Assembly (NCBI RefSeq): GCF_003711205.1
Contig: NZ_CP031013.1
Coordinates: 2,460,501 to 2,524,500 of the forward strand
Source of the DNA: Polaromonas sp. SP1
GTDB lineage: Bacteria > Pseudomonadota > Gammaproteobacteria > Burkholderiales > Burkholderiaceae_C
Length of the DNA: 64,000 bases
Reading direction: 5' to 3'
Shown here: in pieces, positions 59,921-64,000 of the stretch
Numbering within the stretch: the first letter of the stretch is position 1
How the letters are laid out: the number at the start of each line of letters is the position of its first letter
Translations under genes and position numbers: made by a program
The notes under the pieces: model-generated
The model's database searches: none
Told to the model about the DNA's origin: nothing
What the model saw: the letters and a program-made list of their open reading frames with translations, nothing else

Positions 59921-62900
59921 TTCGCCGCCTCCACCTTCACCCGCGCATTCGGCGCCTCGCCAAACATCTCGGGCGCGTACATCGCCTCCACCCGGCTGGG
60001 CGGCAGCGCGAAGTCGCCGACGTTGTTCAGGCGCACGGTGTATTCCATCTTCACCACGCCTTTGGGCAGGTATTCGTAATAGCTGCGGAAGGCTTCGAAG
60101 CTGCGTTCTTCAAACGCGGGCCAGCCCGTGCCGGTTTTCTTTTCGCCGCTGGTGGCGATTTCGGAGTCACGGCCCAGGCCGCCGCCCAGGATGGTGGCGC
60201 CGCCGGGCACCGGGTCGCTGATGACGACCCAGGTCATGTCGGCGCTGGCATTCACTTCCAGCGAGATGCGAATCACATCGCCGCGCGTGTAGATGCCTTT
60301 GACGGCCTGCTCCACCGGCGTGATGGTCTTCTTGATCTGGTAGCCGGCGTTGAACGGTGCCTTCAGCTGGATCGCCGCGATGGACTGCAGCGTGAGCCAG
60401 GGTTTGCCAGCACCTTGATGCGTCACTGTCAGCGTGTCTTTGGCCGCGCTTCCCCAAGGCAGGAACATGCTGTTGTTGCGCAGGTTGCCGGGCGAGGCTG
60501 GTGCGCCAAAGAAGGTGGTCTGGTTGGGGGCGCCGGCTGCGTCGGTGGTTTTGACGCGGTCGACTTTGGCCCAGTCCACGCTTGCCACACTGGCGGCAGC
60601 GGCGGCCAGCGTTGCCTTGGTCACGCCGGCGACGGGCGTGGCTTCAAACTTGGCGGAGAACTTGTCCAGCGCCAGGCCGCCCCACAGGTTGGCGGTGGTG
60701 GTGTGCCACGCGCCCTTTTGCTGGCGTGCGATAAAGCCGTTGGCGAGGCGCCCCATGTCGTCCTTCCAGGCCGGGTCGTCCATCACGGCCAGCATCAGGC
60801 GCGCGGTGTTGACGTCGCCATTGGTCATCAGCCACCACCAGTAATCATCCTTCTCGGTGCTGAAGATCAGCTTGGTGCCCTGAAAGGACAGGCGTGAACG
60901 CAGCACCTGGTTGGCTTCGGCGATGCGCTGCTCGCGCTGCGGCACGTCGGCCACGCGTTTGAGGATGTTGAGCCAGTCGATCACCGCGTGCGTGGGCCAT
61001 TGGTTGGGCGCGATCGTGATGCTGCCCAGCATGCGGCCTTGCGCCTTGCCGTAGCGCGAGAGCGCCTCCAGCGCGGCCAGCTTGCGCACGTCCAGGTCTT
61101 TGCGCGGGCTCCAGAACTCGCGCTGGATGCGGCCTTCCACAAACGCGATCAGGCCGCGCTCCATGGGCGCGCGTGCATCGTCGGGCAGGGCAAAGGCCGG
61201 GTTGATGCCCGAGGCCTCATGCGTGGCGGCCAGCAGGTAGGCCGTCAATGCATCGCTGCCGCGGCTGGCTTCACCGTCGCGCGGCGGGAAGTAGTTGGCC
61301 AGGCCGTCGCTATCAAGGTAGCTGGGCAGTTGCGCCAGCACGTTTTGCCACAGTTTGCCGTCCCGCAGGCCAACGGATTTGCTGGTCTTTTGTTCCAGGC
61401 AGATAAAGGGGTAGTTGGCAAACCAGTCGCGCACGCCGTCCATGCCTTCGGCCAGCTTGGGCTGCAGCGACATCTTCAGGCCACCACGGCCAGGCAGGGC
61501 GTCGGCCGGCGGGTTCACGTCGATCGTGAAAGTGCCGTCGACTTGCATCAGCGTGGCCTGCTGCACCGTCAGGGGCACAGCCGGGATGATGCGCTGGCGG
61601 GCTTTCAGGCCGTCGCGCGCGCCGCTGATGGTGTCTTTGGCTTCGATCTCCCACAGGATGGCCTCGGCACGCGTCAGTGCAAGTTGCGCCGGTGCCGTGA
61701 CCATCCAGGCCACTTCGCGTGCTTCACCGGCAGGGATGTCCACCGTTTGCGGCTTCAAATCGAGCAGCGTGGCGCGCGGGCTCACTTCCACTTTCATCGC
61801 GGCCTTGGTGGTGTTGCGTACCGTGATCTGCGCGCGGAACTGGTCGTCCTCGCGCACCAGCGGCGGCAGGCCGCTGATGATCTGCAGGTCTTGCGTGGCC
61901 TTGATGCTGGTCTGGCCGGTGCCGAAGAGGTTGGTGCCGCTGTCGGCCACTGCCACGATCTTGAAGGTGGTCAGTGCGTCATTGAGCGGCACCGTCACCA
62001 CCGCCTGGCCGTTGGCGTCCAGCACGATGTTGGGGTTCCACAGCAGCAGGGTTTCGAGCAGCTCACGCGTGTTGCTGCGCCCGCCGCCGCCGCCGGCCGC
62101 CACGGCCTTGCGGCCATAGTGCCTGCGGCCGATGATTTCCATCTGCGCGGTCGAAGTTTCCACACCCCATGACCGGCGCCGCAGCATGGCGTCCAGCAAA
62201 TTCCAGCTGTCGTTGGGCATCAGCTCCAGCAGGGCCTGGTCCACGGCAGCCAGCGCCACTTCCGCATTGGCGGCAGGCTGGCCGTTGGGCAGCCTGGCGG
62301 TGATGGTCACCTTGGCCTGGCCGCGCACGGCGTAGCTTTCTTTGTCGGCCTTCACGCTCACGTCGAGCTGGTGTGCCTTGGTGCCCACGCGGATTTCGGC
62401 CAGGCCCAGGCGGAAGGCGGGTTTGCTCAAGTCCACCAGCGCGGTGGGCGCCACGTATTCGCGGCCTTCGTACCAGAAGGAGGTCCACCATTCACGCGGC
62501 GCCTTGTAGCCCCAGGTGAAGAAGCTGTACCAGGGCACTTCACGCAGGCGGCCGCGCAGGGCCAGCACGCTGACATACACGTTCGGGCCCCAGCCTTCCT
62601 TGATTTGCAGGTTGATGGTCGGGTCCTGGCCGTTGAGCTGCACCACCTGCGTTTCGATGATGCCTTCGCGTTCAATCGCCACCAGCGCGGTGGCAAAACG
62701 GAAGGGCATGCGCACCTGGAACTTGGCCATCTCGCCGGGCTGGTAGCTCTTCTTTTCAGGCAGCACGTCCATGCGGTCATGGTCTTCACCGCCGAACCAG
62801 AGCTCGCCCTGGCGCGTGACGTACACATTGCCGGCGGCCTGGATGGTGTTGCCGTCCTTGTCTTTGGCCGTCACGATCAGTTCGACCTCGCCCGGCTCGC

Positions 62901-64000
62901 CGAGCTTGGTTTCGCACAGCAGCAGGCCGCGCGAGTCGCTCTTGCCGCTGCAGACGCTGCCGAGGTCTTTGGTCTCGGTCTTGTTGTCGTAGGTGTAGAA
63001 GCCGCCCACCATGCGCTTGCGGCTGGTGGTGGTGATGCGCGCCACGGCCTTCACCTCGAGCGATACGCCTGGGGCGATCTTGCCCGTCAGGTCCAGCGCC
63101 AGCGCCTGGAACTTGATCTTCTGGCTGCTCGACACCCAGCCTTCGGTCTTGATGCCGGCCACCACAGCGGCCGGCCAGACGGTCGAGACACTGCGGATGG
63201 TCTGTACCTCGCCGTTCGGGTCGGCGTAGGTGGCTTCCATCAGCAGCTCTTGCGGCTGCTTGTGTACGGGGATGTCGTTGATGGTGAGCTTGCCCGCGCC
63301 GTTGCGGTCCAGCGTCAGCGGCAGCTTGTCGGCGATGACGCGCTGGTCTTGCGAGGAAGTGGCCTCTTCATCGTCTGATCGGGCCGCCTGGTCGCGGTTG
63401 ATGCGCGGCGGATTGAAGTTGAATTCCTCGAAGTCGCTGTAGCTCAGGTTTTTGGCGCGCACCAGGGCCGACACGCGTACCGGCAGGTTGACGGCGCCGC
63501 CGCCCGAGACGTAGTTGATCTGCACGTCAGTGGGCACAGCCTGCACATTGACCAGGGCTTTTTTCTCGGACGGGCTGATGCGGCCTTCGAGCACCGGCAG
63601 GCGGAACTCTTCGACGCGGAACTGCCCGCTGGCAAAGCTGCGGTTGCGGCCGCCCCGGCCCTCATTGCCGCTGTCGCCGCCGCCTTTGAGCTGCACCTCA
63701 TACACGCCCAGCTTGGCCGCCGGCGGAATGGCAAAAGTGTTCTCGGCGCTTTGCCCGCCGGTGGCCGTCTTGCGCCAGGCGATGGGCTGGGTGTATTGCT
63801 GGCCGCTGCCCACGTGGGTGACGACGAAGGTGGCAGGTGCGACGTCCGGCAGGCCAAAGCCCTTGCTGGTCTCGGTGCGCAGCAGGTGTTTCATCGACAC
63901 GGTTTCGCCGGCGCGGAACAGTGTGCGGTCAAAAATCGTGTGGGCTACGGCGTCGGGCATGGCGTCGCGGCTGGTCGGCACATTAAAGCGCCAGGGCTCA
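59917..64000 (-). CDS. Bacterial alpha-2-macroglobulin (YfhM-like), 5' partial
   Basis: The frame stays open to the window end, so the N-terminus lies beyond; at least 1,360 residues are visible. The N-terminal visible part reads VAHTIFDRTLFRAGETVSMK, an MG2/MG-type domain. The thioester motif CLEQ is present in FICLEQKTSKSVGL (codon for Cys at 61399-61401), so it should trap proteases covalently. The bait and thioester-domain order is as in YfhM. Bacterial A2M proteins guard the periplasm, and their genes are commonly paired with pbpC, as here. Confidence 0.93.
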   Translation of the reverse strand, partial: EPWRFNVPTSRDAMPDAVAHTIFDRTLFRAGETVSMKHLLRTETSKGFGLPDVAPATFVVTHVGSGQQYTQPIAWRKTATGGQSAENTFAIPPAAKLGVYEVQLKGGGDSGNEGRGGRNRSFASGQFRVEEFRLPVLEGRISPSEKKALVNVQAVPTDVQINYVSGGGAVNLPVRVSALVRAKNLSYSDFEEFNFNPPRINRDQAARSDDEEATSSQDQRVIADKLPLTLDRNGAGKLTINDIPVHKQPQELLMEATYADPNGEVQTIRSVSTVWPAAVVAGIKTEGWVSSSQKIKFQALALDLTGKIAPGVSLEVKAVARITTTSRKRMVGGFYTYDNKTETKDLGSVCSGKSDSRGLLLCETKLGEPGEVELIVTAKDKDGNTIQAAGNVYVTRQGELWFGGEDHDRMDVLPEKKSYQPGEMAKFQVRMPFRFATALVAIEREGIIETQVVQLNGQDPTINLQIKEGWGPNVYVSVLALRGRLREVPWYSFFTWGYKAPREWWTSFWYEGREYVAPTALVDLSKPAFRLGLAEIRVGTKAHQLDVSVKADKESYAVRGQAKVTITARLPNGQPAANAEVALAAVDQALLELMPNDSWNLLDAMLRRRSWGVETSTAQMEIIGRRHYGRKAVAAGGGGGRSNTRELLETLLLWNPNIVLDANGQAVVTVPLNDALTTFKIVAVADSGTNLFGTGQTSIKATQDLQIISGLPPLVREDDQFRAQITVRNTTKAAMKVEVSPRATLLDLKPQTVDIPAGEAREVAWMVTAPAQLALTRAEAILWEIEAKDTISGARDGLKARQRIIPAVPLTVQQATLMQVDGTFTIDVNPPADALPGRGGLKMSLQPKLAEGMDGVRDWFANYPFICLEQKTSKSVGLRDGKLWQNVLAQLPSYLDSDGLANYFPPRDGEASRGSDALTAYLLAATHEASGINPAFALPDDARAPMERGLIAFVEGRIQREFWSPRKDLDVRKLAALEALSRYGKAQGRMLGSITIAPNQWPTHAVIDWLNILKRVADVPQREQRIAEANQVLRSRLSFQGTKLIFSTEKDDYWWWLMTNGDVNTARLMLAVMDDPAWKDDMGRLANGFIARQQKGAWHTTTANLWGGLALDKFSAKFEATPVAGVTKATLAAAAASVASVDWAKVDRVKTTDAAGAPNQTTFFGAPASPGNLRNNSMFLPWGSAAKDTLTVTHQGAGKPWLTLQSIAAIQLKAPFNAGYQIKKTITPVEQAVKGIYTRGDVIRISLEVNASADMTWVVISDPVPGGATILGGGLGRDSEIATSGEKKTGTGWPAFEERSFEAFRSYYEYLPKGVVKMEYTVRLNNVGDFALPPSRVEAMYAPEMFGEAPNARVKVEAAK

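Overview
The window looks like chromosomal DNA of a Burkholderiales betaproteobacterium, most likely Comamonadaceae (Polaromonas/Rhodoferax-like). This is inferred from the high GC content, the protein families, a GC-rich intergenic repeat of a type I associate with that family, and a dispersed AT-rich repeat with core GCTATYAAAAAYATAGC that occurs seven times. No database search was possible, so the genus is not settled.

Region 1 (1-11664) is the most unusual part. A giant RTX/Ig-like secreted protein (5' end outside the window) is followed 10 bp later by an ATP-grasp ligase. That gene overlaps by 4 bp a 762-residue fusion of a PqqD-like RiPP recognition element, a SagB-type azoline dehydrogenase and a YcaO cyclodehydratase ending in PHPFP. 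Seventeen bp further is a 62-codon gene with a strong ribosome binding site whose product ends GLPLGSGGCGDRIER. A hairpin and a 2-oxoglutarate/Fe(II) oxygenase follow. I read this as a candidate azole-forming RiPP operon with no separate E1-like partner, possibly coupled to the RTX protein.

Region 2 (11684-15811) is housekeeping: tRNA-Leu(CAA), cysM, a zinc-ribbon NUDIX hydrolase, tusA, galU and a 2-hydroxyacid-dehydrogenase-like protein with degenerate catalytic positions. Region 3 (15812-18302) is a small island bounded by 44-bp inverted repeats (43/44 identical), each with a terminator just inside. It carries an HNH-like gene, an internally deleted IS21-type element and a 20-bp palindrome.

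Region 4 (18320-30739) holds valS, a flavin monooxygenase with a DUF2783 partner, an oxidative-stress operon (short rubrerythrin, Fe-S oxidoreductase, DUF3501) behind a Fur-box-like site, yaaA, a prolyl-hydroxylase-like oxygenase, an alpha/beta hydrolase, queF and a dienoyl-CoA-isomerase-like crotonase.

Region 5 (30754-35783) is an ECF sigma/anti-sigma cluster with a TPR protein, a small membrane protein, a cupredoxin and a divergent DUF3455 lipoprotein. Region 6 (35853-42613) contains a five-gene GTPase/Roadblock module next to a multi-PAS histidine kinase and a divergent LuxR-type response regulator; a shared TACCTAGC motif may link them. Region 7 (42677-50450) holds a second cupredoxin with a periplasmic truncated haemoglobin and a DUF3034 protein, two cytochromes c, topoisomerase IB, a DUF1569 protein, DNA polymerase IV and a quinone-reductase-like flavoprotein. 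Region 8 (50520-64000) holds TetR and AraC regulators beside likely target genes, a second DUF3455 protein, an esterase, lldD, and a tightly overlapping set of alpha-2-macroglobulin (truncated by the window end), PBP1C and a TPM-domain protein.
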